DNA of 64,000 nucleotides from Paraglomus occultum (Eukaryota; Glomeromycota; Glomeromycetes; Paraglomerales; Paraglomeraceae), in assembly GCA_910592205.1 (NCBI GenBank), contig CAJVPJ010000006.1, forward strand, positions 1 through 64,000, read 5' to 3'. The notes under the pieces are model-generated. The model did not search any database. It was given only the letters and a program-made list of their open reading frames with translations, and was not told the origin of the DNA. A program made the translations under genes and the position numbers. Positions 11,602 through 24,592 of the stretch are shown here, piece by piece. How positions within the stretch are numbered: the first letter of the stretch is position 1; each line of letters opens with the position of its first letter.

Positions 11602-12368
11602 TATTTGTTTCACTTGCAAATATTAAGTACAAGATATACTTTTTTCATTAAAATATTCCCAAGTTCCATAGCGGATTTGATGTAAAAATAGAGTGAAAAG
11701 AGCCAAGTAAGATTATAGTAAGATGGTTTATGAATTTATGTCTAAACCACCCCAAATACAAAATGACGACCAATGCGTAAAACGGCATACCTGTTATCTC
11801 TTCCAGAATTCATCGGAAAACCTTGCCGCAATAAAGACCTCAAAAACTCATCGGCAAACCAACGAGTATTGGCCGATCAGTTTACAAACCTCATTACAGT
11901 ACAAGACCACCTAACAGATATTGAAACAGTTGCAAACTATTTATACTTCCGTTCCGTCCATCGCTTGTCTATAATAATGACCCACAATGTCCCTTGTTAC
12001 CGGTTGATCTTTGAATACCAAATCTTTTTAAAACTTGGCTTGATTTGCGTCTTTTCCGTCGGGGAGCCATCTCTGTATACTCGCCTGCATTCATTACGTC
12101 CAGCTAAGCTTAGTTTACGTTTCATTTACACACAAAAATGCTTTTATTCTAAATCTAATGTTAAAATGCATTGCATTATTACCACGTGACTATAAAATTA
12201 GTGCTGTAATTAAAATCTAATTAATGCTATTAAATACATTGTCAAGGCGACCATTGCCCTAAACTCGTCAATTTCAATCCTACGTACGAAGATTGGCATA
12301 CTCTATCGCCGTAGTCAAACTAAACCAAGTGACAGTGTCTCAGACGCAGTCATCTACAAGGCATTGAT
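11602..12368. other. 3' flank of UTP20; no supported gene
   Basis: Two overlapping plus-strand frames (11723-11914 and 11773-12189) show no domain and no splice context. The stretch lies just beyond the UTP20 stop codon and probably contains its 3' untranslated region. Confidence 0.45.
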
Positions 12369-15300
12369 TTATTCGGTCCGACGCTTCTTTGTCACGCTAT
12401 ACCGTGTTTTCATTCTGGCAAACTCTGCATTCTTGCGCTTACGGCTTTTCTTTTTCATCTCGTTCTTTTGTACTTTACGCTTGGCGGCAGCCTCTGGATT
12501 TACGATTGACTAGATAGACAAACTCAATTCAGATATGACTCGACTGCAAAAAGCATTTTCTTTCGAACAAGTCCTATTACGCACCTGAATTACGCGTTTT
12601 TTCTTTCTCTCGCGTCGTATTTCTGCGACTTGTTGTCGGATCTTATTATAGACATTATGATACTCGGTAACACCCACGCGTTTTTGAATAAGATCGAGTA
12701 CCTCATAACCGAGGCGTTTAATCTCATCTGTATTAAATTTAGATTCAGTTGACGGTCGAATAGATATTATGAATCTTACAAATACACGTACCTGTTTCTT
12801 TGCCTTTGTTTGTCTCATCATTGACAAATCGATAAATTGGTGATATGATCGTTTCGAGATAAGATAGTAAAACGGATACAGGAAGGAAATTCGCCATGGC
12901 AGCGAACCATTTAAATATGCATGTTCGCTGGCAGAAGAAAAGTATTTACAAGATATGCTCAAACCAACACTATTAAAGAAAAACAACAAAAACAAAAAAC
13001 AAAAAACAAACGTACGTGTAATGCATGTGCTGGGTTTGTCACCTTGATTAATCTTAATTGATGAGAAAGCCGCATAAGCAACCATGACAAAGGCTCAGTA
13101 CTTTTGGACCGCTCCAAACTGTTGTCCTGACTAAAGTCTTCGGAAGGTTCCAAGGTGCCATTCTGTTCAGTCTCATTAAGGTCTTCCTCGGGTTTCATGT
13201 AAAAAAAACATTTTCCAACAAAAAATAAATTCTTTACAATTTGCGTTCCAAGTTCTTCGTTCAGATATATGCTCTTGAGCTGGACGGTCGTACGTATAGC
13301 AATCTCTTTCAAAGTAGCACGCGTCAGAAAATTATTTTGCGTTCCGCTTATTATTATGGTCTCAGGATTCAAGCCCGAGAAATAAACTCCGAGTAATCGA
13401 GCGGCCGATAGTCTTATCCAGGCGTGTGGATAGAGCAGATGCTCTTCGATGAGTATCCATAGATTTGTAGAATACTGTGCGTAAACTGTCTCCGGGAATG
13501 CTTTCAAAAGTTTCGAGTAAGTGTTAAGAGCGTAATAGCCAATCTCCCAATCAACGTCCAATGCCATATTATCGTCATCCGCCTCTATTCTATCAGCATC
13601 TTGCATGATTTCCAAACTGGTTTTCATTAAAGATTCAAGCTGAGCGGTAAGATCCGTAACCCGTGGTTTAAACTTTTCTCCATATGCTTCGACAATCAAG
13701 CCATAGACTTGGGCAGCAGTCCGCTGTAGGCTCTTTTTCTCTGTGCTGACAAACCATTTATCGAGCAAACTATAGATAATTTTAATCCTTTCGCCATCCA
13801 TGCGCAGCAGAAGACGTTTTATAAGCGCACCAGACATCTCTCTACATTTGCTTGATTCATCGTTTACGAGGGACATGACAAGAGCCAAGAAATACATTTC
13901 TGTATATTCCATAAGTATGTTCTGAGGAAACTTGACAAAGATCAAATTCAACATTTCCATAACCGATTGCCGTCCACTCTCGTAAATGTAGTTTAAATTC
14001 TTTGCTAAAAGGGCCATGAAAGTCTTCAATCGACCACGTCCCTGAGGATAGTCAAGCAAGAATTGAAATACAACTTGTCGGCACAAGTCTCGAACAAATG
14101 CGCTTTGGTTGGTAATCATAATCTCAGAAACTTCTTGCATCAAATCGTAAATTTCGGGGGCTATAAACTTTCGCGAAATTATTGCTTTGATTAACGAAAA
14201 TGTCACGCCTTGCTTTTCTGGTTCTTCGAGATCTGGTCGAATAGTATCAATGAGATAGGCTAGTTGGTGTTCTTTTATTTCAACGTCCTTACAATGGCGT
14301 ATAAGAACAGTAAGCAATTTGAAGCACGCCTGGCAGAGTTCGCTTCCAGTCGATCCTGTACCTTTGATCAGCGAAAAGGTCTGTTTCACAGTCACCGGAA
14401 ACGCGTTATTCAGCGCAGGCAGACGCAACTTGCATAAAACACTCAATACTCTGACGGCTAAAATATTAATTGACGGATGTTTCGAAAACATGGCGTTCCC
14501 AACAATATCCACAAATGAATTGAGTAGAGCCAGTTGTTCCTCCGAATGTGTATCAAATTTCTCGTGTTTCAATGCTGACAATAACAGAGACAAGCCAAAT
14601 TTCACAAATCGGTGTGCATTGACTGAATAAAAATCGTCGTGCGAATGAATAGCGTTATCACGTTTCAGTTGAACAGCGTAATTCTCTTCCATAAGCGTTT
14701 TGGCAACTTTCGATTTTGGTTTGTCTTGAATCAACTCGAGATTTTGTGAAATAAGGCCTCGACAAAAGATTGCCGACTCGTTGACTTCAAATTTTGGATT
14801 AGCATTAAGCCCTACAGACATCTTTCGCAACACCTCATCCACTTTATGCAAAACTTTCAGACTTATGGTCTCGCTCATTATTTCTTTCAGTGGAACCAAC
14901 AAGATGCCAACATTTCGGAAATCAATTACTTTTGTAATAAGCTCAAAAGAATCAAAACTCTTGTTCGTCTTCATTTCTTTTATTTTAGCCGGAATTTCTT
15001 CGGCATCTTTTTCCTCCCCGACACTGCCAAAGATATCGTTAATCATAATCTCGCTGATCAATTGTAGACAATAGTCCAAGTCACCAACACTTATCGTTGG
15101 AACAATAGTTGCAAGAAGCGAGTGAAGAGTGTAGCCGAGAACATGAAGCTGATATCCACGCGTTAAAGCGGCTTGGAGTTCCTTTAGAATATAGTCAAAA
15201 AATTTGGGGCCAAGAAAATTATTGATTTTGCTGAGCGTATCCCTGGTGATATCCCGAGTATCCTGAGCGCGACTTTTGAGAATATGGCAGACTTTTGTTA

Positions 15301-18300
15301 GAAGACTAGGTAGTTGCACTTGGAGAGAACGTTCCGGTAGAGCCTTTAAAAGTTTGGCAATCGCAAAGGCAATCGGTACTCTGATTGCGATAGTCTCTTC
15401 AGTTCCTTGGGCAAGGTATTCGTTAAGGTCAGGTACAACTCTTTTGATTATCTTATCATGTATCTTTGTTGCAATCATCCGTTCTGCTTCATCGGGTGAA
15501 ACACACTGTTTTCCCTGATTTATCTTTTCCCTCTCTTCTTTCTCCTCATCCATTTCTTCATTCTCATCGTATTCGTTGTCATCACTAGCATAATCTTCGC
15601 TTTCTTCTTCCTTTCCCTCTTCCTTTCCCTCTTCCTTTCCCTCTTCCTTTCCCTCTTCCCTTCCCTCTTCCTTTCCCTCTTCATCCTCATCTTTCTCATC
15701 TTCTTCCTTGTCATAACCGTCATCATCAATTTCTACTACTTCCTTATCTTTTTCATGGACAAGTTGGTTTTGCTCCTCCCCTCCATAGCCTAATCCATCC
15801 TTATCTGTCGAAGACATGTCGGGTTTGTTCATCACTTTTGTAGACGTCTCGATGGCATCAGAAAGACTGTTCTCGGAAGTGATATTTGCCTTAGAAACAT
15901 CAAAATGGAATCCATCAAGAATAGCAATAATTACTTTTACTAATAATTTTTCCAGACGCTTCTCTTTCGATACAAGTTTTAAATAATAAAGTACCAGGTT
16001 ATAATATTTACCCCAAGGCAAATGTCTGGCAATAGTTTCAATGGCTCCGATGACCTCAGACATTACAACTGGATCAGATTTCTCTTTAGCCGCAAGGATA
16101 AAGTGTCTGATTAATGGCAAAAATATTTGGGTAAGGGATGCGGTTGAAAATGCTCCGATATTACATTCGTTTGAAAATCTTTTCAAAGCTCGTGCTCGAC
16201 GATGGTTCTGAAGATGATAAATATTATTAAAGAAGTTTGCCTCTTCATCATTATTTGCAAGCAGTGGGACTAGATCCGCAAACTGTGGCATCGATGCGAG
16301 ATTACGGACACACTGATCCAATATTGATATGTATTCTTGGCGAACCAATTCGAGTGGTAATCGTACACCTAACTTGATGCCGGGGTAAATCACTTGCTTG
16401 ACAAGTAATTCCATGTCTCCTCGAACATCTGATGTATCGGCAGCAGCACAGCAGCGTATGAATTGAGTTATACAAAACGAAGAGTTATTTCGTATTGAAA
16501 GTTCTTCAGGGTCTTGGATATAGAAAAGACAATTATAAAGAATCGGCAACCATTCTTCGGGCGTCAAGCCCTTATAAAGTTCGGTGTTTATCTTGTTGAA
16601 CGCACCCAGACGAACTTCATAATCCGGTTCATCTAGTCGAATGATGGAAAATGCGTTCATTTCTGCAATTAGCTTTGCTACTGTACAGAAACTGGGTTTA
16701 AGCTCAGCAAAAATGCTAAAGATGTCTTGCAAGACCATCCTGGATTCTCTTAATCGAAGCGCAGTGAACAGTGTAGATACAAATTTATAATATTTTCTAA
16801 ACAAGTCCGTCTCCACAGAAAATCCGGGAATTATGCGAATAAAACTCTGAAAAATTCGCAAAATGTCTAGCTTGACGAGCTCTGGTATGAGTTGTGCCGG
16901 CTTGTGCAGATACGGAATTAAAAGTTCAACTATTTTCGCTGCCTGATCGCCCTCATGAACGTATCCTGACACTTGCGCCAAAATTGAAATCTCACGTCGA
17001 GAGAATGTATTCTTTCCAAATGACTTTTTTGAACTGGATTGGAGCAATACTTGTTCCAGATTATCCAGTAATGATGGTACGTTCGGGATTAGGATTTTGT
17101 TTACGAGCGATAACGATTCATCTTGATCACCAATCTTCAAGTTCGATTCATCTTTGCATACTTTTAGAATATTCTCGATAATGTCCAAAACAGCAGAGAA
17201 CACCGAGTCGCGTACTTTCTTTGCGGATAAGCAAGAAAAAATTGCAGGTAAGACCCTCGGGTCGAAATCAACAAGGAACGGCAAATATTCTTTGCGTGAA
17301 GCCCAAACGTAAATCAATTTCATCAGAGGTGATGGTGCTTGCGTCGATTCGATTCCGAGTTTAAGTATTCGAGGAGAGATCAATTCATTGTACAGTGCAG
17401 CAATGTAAGGGTTATAGTTGAAAGAGACGCGGATCTTGAAAAAGTCTGCTATGCGTTTTATGGCTAGTTGGCGCAAGGTTTTGTGTTGTTGTCGAAGACC
17501 ACGCAAATTATCGGTTTCTTCATTGACGCTGTCGGTAATTGTTTTGACAGAGTCTGTGTCGTCATTTGCATCAAGATTGTTGGTATCGATTCTCTCTAAA
17601 AGTTTATGGGAGTCTCTGGCAATATACAGTACTACCTTAAATATATCATGCATAGAGAATACAAGATATGTGCCAAGCAATCTCAACAGGTCCTCTAAAA
17701 GTTTCAAGAATCCGACTTGCTTTCGGTAAGGAATGGCACTGCCGAACTCGACATCTGCAAAAGAAAATTCTGAGCCGACAATTCCTGGTTGTTTTCGAAT
17801 CTCTTCAAATGGTTCTAATAACAAATCGACTAATAGTTTCAGTTCAGATTCTAAACAGTTAGATAAGGCCGCCAACGCAGCTGTTCTCTTTGCCCTTAAT
17901 CCACCTTTTGCGGCCTTGCTTCTTCGTGCAATAGCTCTTCCATAAAGAATGCGAATTACTATTGGCATTACTTCAGGACGATGCATAAACTCGATTGAGG
18001 AGAAATCTTTTGCAAGTGAGAATGTCGAGAGCTCGTCGCGAAACCTGTTGTCATCCACAAGATTATTGAGATTTTCTTTGTACAATGTAAGCTTTGATTT
18101 CCAAGTAAAAAGACAGTCGAGAGCGACAGATTGCAGTGTGGTGTCACCCTTGGCCAATAGCCGTAGATACAGCTCACGAAGTTGGGCGGATTTGTAGAGG
18201 GATTGTGGATTCTTGAATTTCGCAAATAGTCGGAGAAATTGAAGCATTGCATTTCGCGAAACATGGGCTGATTGTTCAAGTACCACAACATCAGTATCGG

Positions 18301-21300
18301 AATCAATCTCCATTAACGAAACCTTGGACTCTTGCTGTAAAGGATTGACAGTCTCCTGAATGTCATCATCGGTTTCTCTTGTGCGCAGTCCCAAATAGTC
18401 TTCTGCGATCTTTTCATACTTTGACTCGGCAAAGCGGAAAAATAAAGGGATCAATTGTCTTGACCGTTGCTCTGCTATTTCAGGAACTTCGGTGAGCGTT
18501 CTTATTACAAGTCCATGATAATTCCAATAATCATGTCTTTCGTCTCTCGGAGAGCACAAAGAGACAAGATGCAGAGCAGCGTACTTGTTAAACTCGTTGC
18601 CTATGAATCGACGTGATAATGCTGATGCTTCGTTGTATTTCTTTAAATTTGGACAGTGAAATATAGATAGCTTCATCCAGTGTGAAGATGTCTCTGTAGA
18701 ATTAAAGAATATTGACAAAACTTTGTTTGAAAAATTATTTTCTGCAAAATTTGATTCGTCATTAAATTTAGATAATTCATTATAAAGCAGAGTCCAGAAA
18801 GTATTCTTGTCTATTTCAGCCGCTATGGTTAAGACTTTAATAGTCTCATTCCACAAAGGGACAAAGTTGACAGTCAATTGTCCAAGACATAGTCGTATCA
18901 CTGCGTCAATATAAAAATCTGGCAAGCGCCTAGACGCTATCAATGTTCCTAATGTCCTGAGTTTCATGGTCTTCTCCCGTATTTGGGAAACACTCGCCTC
19001 CGTTTCCTCGGCGGAAATTGCAATCGCGAATACGTCACATGGCTCCGTATAATTATTACGCGATGATCCTGGTGTTGGCTTCAGGTGAAATTGGTCATAG
19101 AGACCAAGAATCTTGAGAGTGTAAAGACGACGATTACAACCGAATGAATTAATATTCTGTGATAAACGGTGATAAATCTCTTGAAGATTGTCTGTTGTAA
19201 ATTTATCGGCACGTCTTCCACTGTGAACCAAAAAAATTACATCACGTTAGCCATTATTGGGATTAAACCAAACAGAGTTTATCAATACGTTTCTACCTTG
19301 ATCGCAGTAGATTCAGATAAGCAGCAGTCCCTCGTAATATCACCTCATTACTGCCATACTTGAAAAGAATCTCATCGATAATAATGTCAGCTAGATTATC
19401 CACAGCCTCGTCCAAAGAGTCACTGTGTTTTTTGCATGCCACTGCAAAAGCTTCAATGCTTAAGCCTAATAAATATTCCAACAGTACATAAAAAAATCCT
19501 CTCGTGAATGGTTGATTGAGAAATGGTGATGCTAAAGACGATTTACTTTCATTCAAGCAATCAAGTAGTGATCGTATTACAGACGTCAAACAGCTTGCTA
19601 CTGCCGAAAAAGGTATCTCCACGTGAGAAAGCAAGTTGATAGCTGAAGCAACTAAACTCGGCTGAGGAAAATCGTTTACATGTTTGTCGATATCCACGAG
19701 ACTAAGTCTCTGTACTTCACTAACCCAATTACGACTGCTGCTTAGAATTTTGAGTAAATCATCTGTCAGACTTTCTGAATCTTTTATGCCGGGATAACTC
19801 GCAAACTGTATCAGCCCCGCTTTCGTAATTAATGGAGATATAGTTCCGGTAGGTATTATTATGGCTTTCGTATGCAGCAAGTGTGACAAAAATATTGCTA
19901 CTTTTGGGTTGCTTTTCCAATGTGTCGCGGAATATTTTATCACGTGAGGAAGCATAAACTGAGTGTAATTATCCCATCCAACGTTTGCCAAGTTCAACGA
20001 AAAGCTGAGGACCGCGTCTGTATCCTGATATCGGAAATATTATAAGAATTACAGATCACGATAACTGATGACTCATCATTTCCACTTACTTCAATTTGAA
20101 AAATTTTGTCCAGCAGCTCTCTTCCTCCGTTCAATATATGCTCTAGATCAAGTAGCGTTAACAGTGCTACACTGATGTTCAACACTTGATCGACCAAGAA
20201 CCGGTGATACTGAAATGAATCAAAAGCTGCTGTTGCTACATCAATGATTGTTGAAAGTAATCGCTTGAAATCTACATGGGGCAATGGTACGTGAGCTAGG
20301 GCGATATATTTCATATAGATGTTGTCTATAATACAAGCAACTCGTAATGTAAACCTTTTATGCGTGATCCTTTTCTAACTGTTGTGCATATGTGAAGCAG
20401 TGAAACATTTATTCCCAATTTCGTAAATATAATGTTGCGTTGTTCTTTGTTGTCATTTGTCTCATTCACCGCTTTTAATTCTCTTTCAATTTCTCCGACG
20501 TACAAGTCAAGTATTACTCCAAAACTTTCGCATTTGCTGTGATGAACCAACGCGATAGTCATGTTTTTTATTATGGTATAGGTCAAATTCGCCTCTACAA
20601 ATGAAGTCAGTTCATTAATATAATCGAAACCGCATTTCGTATAATTAATTAAATTGGCTACTTGCCTATTTCATTTATACAGAGTGACAGCTCGTCATAT
20701 AGAGATTCCAAAAGTTCTCTTATTATTATCGTCCCTCGGTCATGAATTGAATTCTCATCATCCTTGATACAGTAAATCGGCACATTAGTTGCATGCTCTC
20801 TATTTGCTCCGCATCAACCATCTTGCAAACGCGTGTTATTATGACTCACTTTAACGGCCTCAACAAAAAAAATGCTCAATCCCTCAACATTATCTTTGGA
20901 AGACGGATTATCTCGAAGCGGCTGCAATGCATACCTTACAACTTCCCCAAGTTTGTCATCCTTTGCTTTACGTAACAAGTATGCAAACGCTTCAGCAGCA
21001 AACTGCCGAATATATGGGCGTTGCGAAGTTGATTCGCCCAACAAAGGTGCAAACAAGCTGAAAAACATTGATAATAAGTTTAAGGCACAGATAGAATGCA
21101 TTTCAAAAATATCAACTTGCAAAGCGTCAACTCACCGATACGTAAAGCATAGATCATTCTCAAGTTGTTTTGATAAATACTTAAACAAGTACGTAATACA
21201 GTTAAACGTCCACTAGAAAAATTTGTTTGTTAGTGCTCATCTTCTACAACAGGTTATCAAAAATTTTGGTCCTCACCTCCAATATTTCCACGTCTCTGTA

Positions 21301-21870
21301 TTTAGTCAATTCAATAACACATTCTATAATTTCTCCGAAATATGGATAGAAATCTTCTTCCAGATCATGTGCAAGCTTAGTCGTTAAATCCAGCAATGGC
21401 TCATACGCTAAACTATCTCGTACTCGCAAATGTTTCTTTAATATGTTGATTATCTCATCTTTGTGATATAATATTTGTGGAAGCGTCTGTGATATCGACC
21501 GTATCTCTCGCATAAAAGCTGTAAAATGTAAGGTAAGGTTGAGCTCTCTCCATGATTCAAGTGCTGAATGAAAATATGAAACCTGTAATATAAAAAAAAG
21601 CATTAATAATTCTTCTCTTATTAAAACACAAGAATTATTATAATAATCTTACTTCAGGCTCGTATTCCTTTCTTTCTCTTTTAACCGCATCAATTTTTAC
21701 ATTTTTAACTCTTTCTTTGAATGATTGATACTATAACACAAAAGAAGAATGTTACAATCAAAACCAATGCGATATATATAGTCGTATGATCATATACATA
21801 TAGCTACTTTGAATCTGTTCTTTCCGGTCCCTGAAGTGTTTAGTTCCTTTACAGTAGTTGTGTTTTTCAT
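12369..21870 (-). CDS. UTP20: UTP20, U3 snoRNP / small-subunit processome component
   Basis: This is a giant HEAT-repeat protein of the SSU processome, needed for early cleavages of pre-18S rRNA in the nucleolus. The 13-exon model is 21870-21808, 21730-21653, 21582-21277, 21212-21136, 21057-20850, 20795-20666, 20594-20355, 20325-20090, 20024-19297, 19220-13016, 12927-12792, 12727-12585 and 12509-12369. It gives about 2,896 aa, close to animal UTP20 (about 2,800). Diagnostic stretches are RKGSRIKDNIYMKYIALAH in the N-terminal part, and RTCIFKWFAAMANFLP followed by YLETIISPIYR near the C-terminus. The protein ends with a basic tail (NPEAAAKRKVQKNEMKKKSR). An acidic insert with GKEE repeats lies at about residues 1845-1905. 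Two junctions are unusual: a GC donor after 20666 and a 29-nt intron at 20326-20354. The start is the first ATG, 177 bp from the divergent EAF3 gene. All exon phases agree. Confidence 0.93.
15590..15690 (-). repeat. In-frame 12-bp coding minisatellite
   Basis: On the plus strand, CTTCCTTTCCCT repeats about seven times with one variant unit. In UTP20 this encodes alternating GKEE/GREE units inside an acidic loop of the protein. It is likely to vary in copy number between strains without changing frame, because the unit is a multiple of three. Confidence 0.85.
20326..20354 (-). other. Candidate 29-nt intron in UTP20
   Basis: The minus-strand stretch GTTTACATTACGAG...TATTATAG is bounded by GT and AG. 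Removing it joins codons as K-D in RKGSRIK-DNIYMKYIALAH with correct phase (1 + 2 nt). Reading straight through gives a TAG at its last three bases. Alternatives are a one-base frameshift in the neighbouring AAAA run, or an assembly error. Confidence 0.6.
20595..20665 (-). other. Candidate GC-AG intron in UTP20
   Basis: The donor reads AATAG|GCAAGTAG, the best-known context for a GC donor, and the acceptor reads TTTGTAG|AGG. Splicing joins NEI with EANLTYTIIKNM in phase, whereas reading on gives an immediate TAG. No GT donor in frame is available nearby. Confidence 0.65.
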
Positions 21871-22047
21871 TTTTCTATTCGACGCGTTAAGTTAAAAAAA
21901 AAAAAAAAGCTCATATAATTGTATGCTTAAACCAAATTTTTTAGATACATTCACACATCACGTGTTTTACTCAAGATCATCCACCAGTACCAGGTCACAA
22001 CCAGGCACCTAAGCGTACTATATCCTATAGTAGTAGTCGATGATAGC
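21871..22047. promoter_or_regulatory. Shared divergent promoter region UTP20 / EAF3
   Basis: Only 177 bp separate the two start codons. The interval has an A-run of about 16 at 21893-21908 and no open frame. Transcription start sites and promoter elements cannot be located by eye, so a shared bidirectional promoter is inferred from geometry alone. Confidence 0.55.
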
Positions 22048-23948
22048 ATGGATACGATCATGGACGAATCGTACGACGTTTTTGACGACGGTATGTCCGA
22101 TCTGAGCTCTTCTGGCCTGGAAGATAGCGAGCAGTCCGATTACGAAGGGAATAATGCCATAAGACATGCGCAACTTTCATTCAAGAAAGATGACAGAGTT
22201 CTTTGTTATCATGGACCCATGCTATACGATGCAACGGTATGCAGCAGCAAATGTCTTGTTTTTGCGAACAAGATCATCGATGAAATTTGCCTTTTGATTT
22301 ATTACAGATAACTGATATTCGTGCGCTATCCGATGATTCCGAGGGAGATGGGCCGCAATATAAGGTCCATTACACGGGATGGAATTCCAAGTAAGAGATT
22401 ATTATAACGTGTTTTATCACAGGAAAAATCATCTTTGGCTAATACGGTTCAATGATTATTAGATGGGACGAATGGGTTAGTGAAGGAAGACTTCTCAGAT
22501 TAAACAAAGATAACAAGGCAGTGCAACAGAGGCTAAAGATTGAACTGATGTCAAAGGAAAACTCTAATGCTGAATTGCTAGATGAGTCCTCATCCGAAAT
22601 TTACGATTCAGAGTATGAAGACGATGAGGGCGAGGGTGAGAAATGGATACAAAAACGTAGTGTTTTAGCTTTGGAGACGACGCAACTGCTGACGAATTTG
22701 CCAAATATCGTATTTATCAATAGATTACTACGAAGATGATGTAAGATTTTTGGTTTGCTTCTCGATATATCTATCTTTAAATCGACCGACAGCCAATGTC
22801 TCTAGTTATCTCTTAGTATGCCGACGACGAATGGAGATTACAATTAGAAACCTCGAGTCATACAAAGGCAAAACTCCTTGATGATTGGGAATTTATTACC
22901 CTTCGGTTTCAGGTATGCCACGCATAAGGCGTTGAATGATTAGATTTACCGCCTCTCCCCCTCTTCCCCACCGTTCACTATTTTTACAACATAGTTGATA
23001 AAAATGCCGAGATTACCGACGGTAGACGATATCCTGGCCGATTATCTCGAGTACAGACTGGACATGGAAGAAGAGGAAATCAAGAACGGTCGCAAGGGTA
23101 ATAGCAAATCAGATTCAGGAGACGGTGAAGACGAGGGTGAAGAAGATGACGATGAGGACGAGGACAATGACGACGGGCACGATATCCATGACAGCGATGA
23201 CAAGGAATTAGAAAATGTAAATCAGGCACGCAAAAGAACAAAAAGGACTAATATAGACGGATCAATATTAGATCGCAATGTAAAAATAGAAACGACCGAT
23301 GCATCGATAATAGATGATGAATCTGTAAACTCGACAATGAAGAACGCAGTTTCCGACCAGAATGTAATGATGTCGATTGACTCTGACTTGAAAAACGACA
23401 AGGACGATATGACGGCAGTTAAAACAATCACAATCGAAGAATTGTGGGAGCAAAGAATAGCAGAATTACGGAATCTTTTCAACGTAGCTTTGGGCAGACA
23501 GTTATTATATCGATTTGAGAGATATCAATTTGCTATGCTTTGTGAAAATCATCCCGACGGTGAATTCTCTTCTCTGTACGGTGCCGAACATTTATTGAGA
23601 CTCTTGGGTATGCAATATTGTATCTCGTTGTTTTAGGCATTATGTGTGTGGGTGGGTGGGTGCGGGCGCGTTTGTTTTGCTAATTACCGATGATAACTTG
23701 TAGTAATGTTTCCATCACTAATCGAACGATCGGGAATGAGCGAAGAACAGGAAGACTTGACTAGGGATTTTATATCGGATCTTGTGACGTAAGTAAAGAA
23801 CGGTTTGTTACTATACAAAGGACGACTATATTTCAACTGACGATTATTCAAAATATTTAGATTTATCGAAACCCATAGCGACAAGTATCTATCCACTCAA
23901 TACGAGAACGCAACTCCAGAGTATATTCGATTCACTTGGGAATACTAG
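22048..23948 (+). CDS. EAF3: MRG15/Eaf3-type chromodomain protein
   Basis: This is the reader subunit of NuA4 histone acetyltransferase and Rpd3S deacetylase complexes, binding methylated H3K36 through a chromo barrel. The seven-exon model is 22048-22236, 22308-22390, 22463-22709, 22817-22912, 22995-23607, 23704-23788 and 23861-23948 (about 466 aa). The chromo barrel is at residues 45-115 (RVLCYHGPMLYDA, YKVHYTGWNSKWDEWV). The C-terminal MRG domain begins LLDDWEFITL and MPRLPTVDDILADYLEYR. It resumes after an acidic insert of about 115 residues with ALGRQLLYRFERYQFA and SSLYGAEHLLRLLG, and ends ATPEYIRFTWEY. The exon 3 donor (GTATTT after 22709) is my choice because it keeps phase; another donor at 22741 would run into a TGA. 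The acidic N-terminus and MRG-loop insert are longer than in yeast Eaf3. Confidence 0.9.
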
Positions 23949-24592
23949 TAGTCTCGTGGTTGGGAAGCATAGTCGACAGGGCTGATCAACTGACAGAATA
24001 TCTACTAATGTCTAATGCTGATTGCCGCGGTAAACTTTCCCCGAAAAAAAAAATAATCATTGCGCTCATAACTCGGCATTTCGGGCAACAAGTAATAAAT
24101 TTAGAATTTTTTATCTTCGTCATTTTCTAGCCACTATAATCTCCTTTCACCCAACATACTTTCTTTCGAATGTGCTGTTATAGTACCTAAAATATAATGA
24201 TTACAAAAGAAGAAAGAGAAGTAAAAAAATAAAATAAAATAAAAGAAACAAGATGAAGTAAAGATAAACACAAAAGGCGACATCGATCTACTGATACTCG
24301 GTTTCAAAATAATAATAGAATTATGTATTCAACCATACTTTTTTTTTATGTATTTTTGCCCCAAAGGTAAAGAAAAAATGTCTTTCGCAAAGATAAACGC
24401 CTTTAATGTTTAGGATAAGTTTGCTACATCAATAAAAGGCTTTCCACTAAAGAAAAAAAAAATTCTACAATGAGATTATACAATCTCAGTTACTATTACT
24501 ACAAGACATACAAGAGTGTGCTAGAGACACAACAAAAGAGACTATCTTCATTTTCTCCCCTTTCCCCACTACATATATATGATCAAGTCTCT

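Noticed and set aside
11773-12189. 138-codon plus-strand frame downstream of UTP20
   Set aside because: Overlaps another frame, no domain, and lies in the likely UTP20 3' region.
22710-22740. Alternative EAF3 exon 3 end using the GTAAGA donor at 22741
   Set aside because: The frame reaches TGA at 22737-22739 just before that donor.
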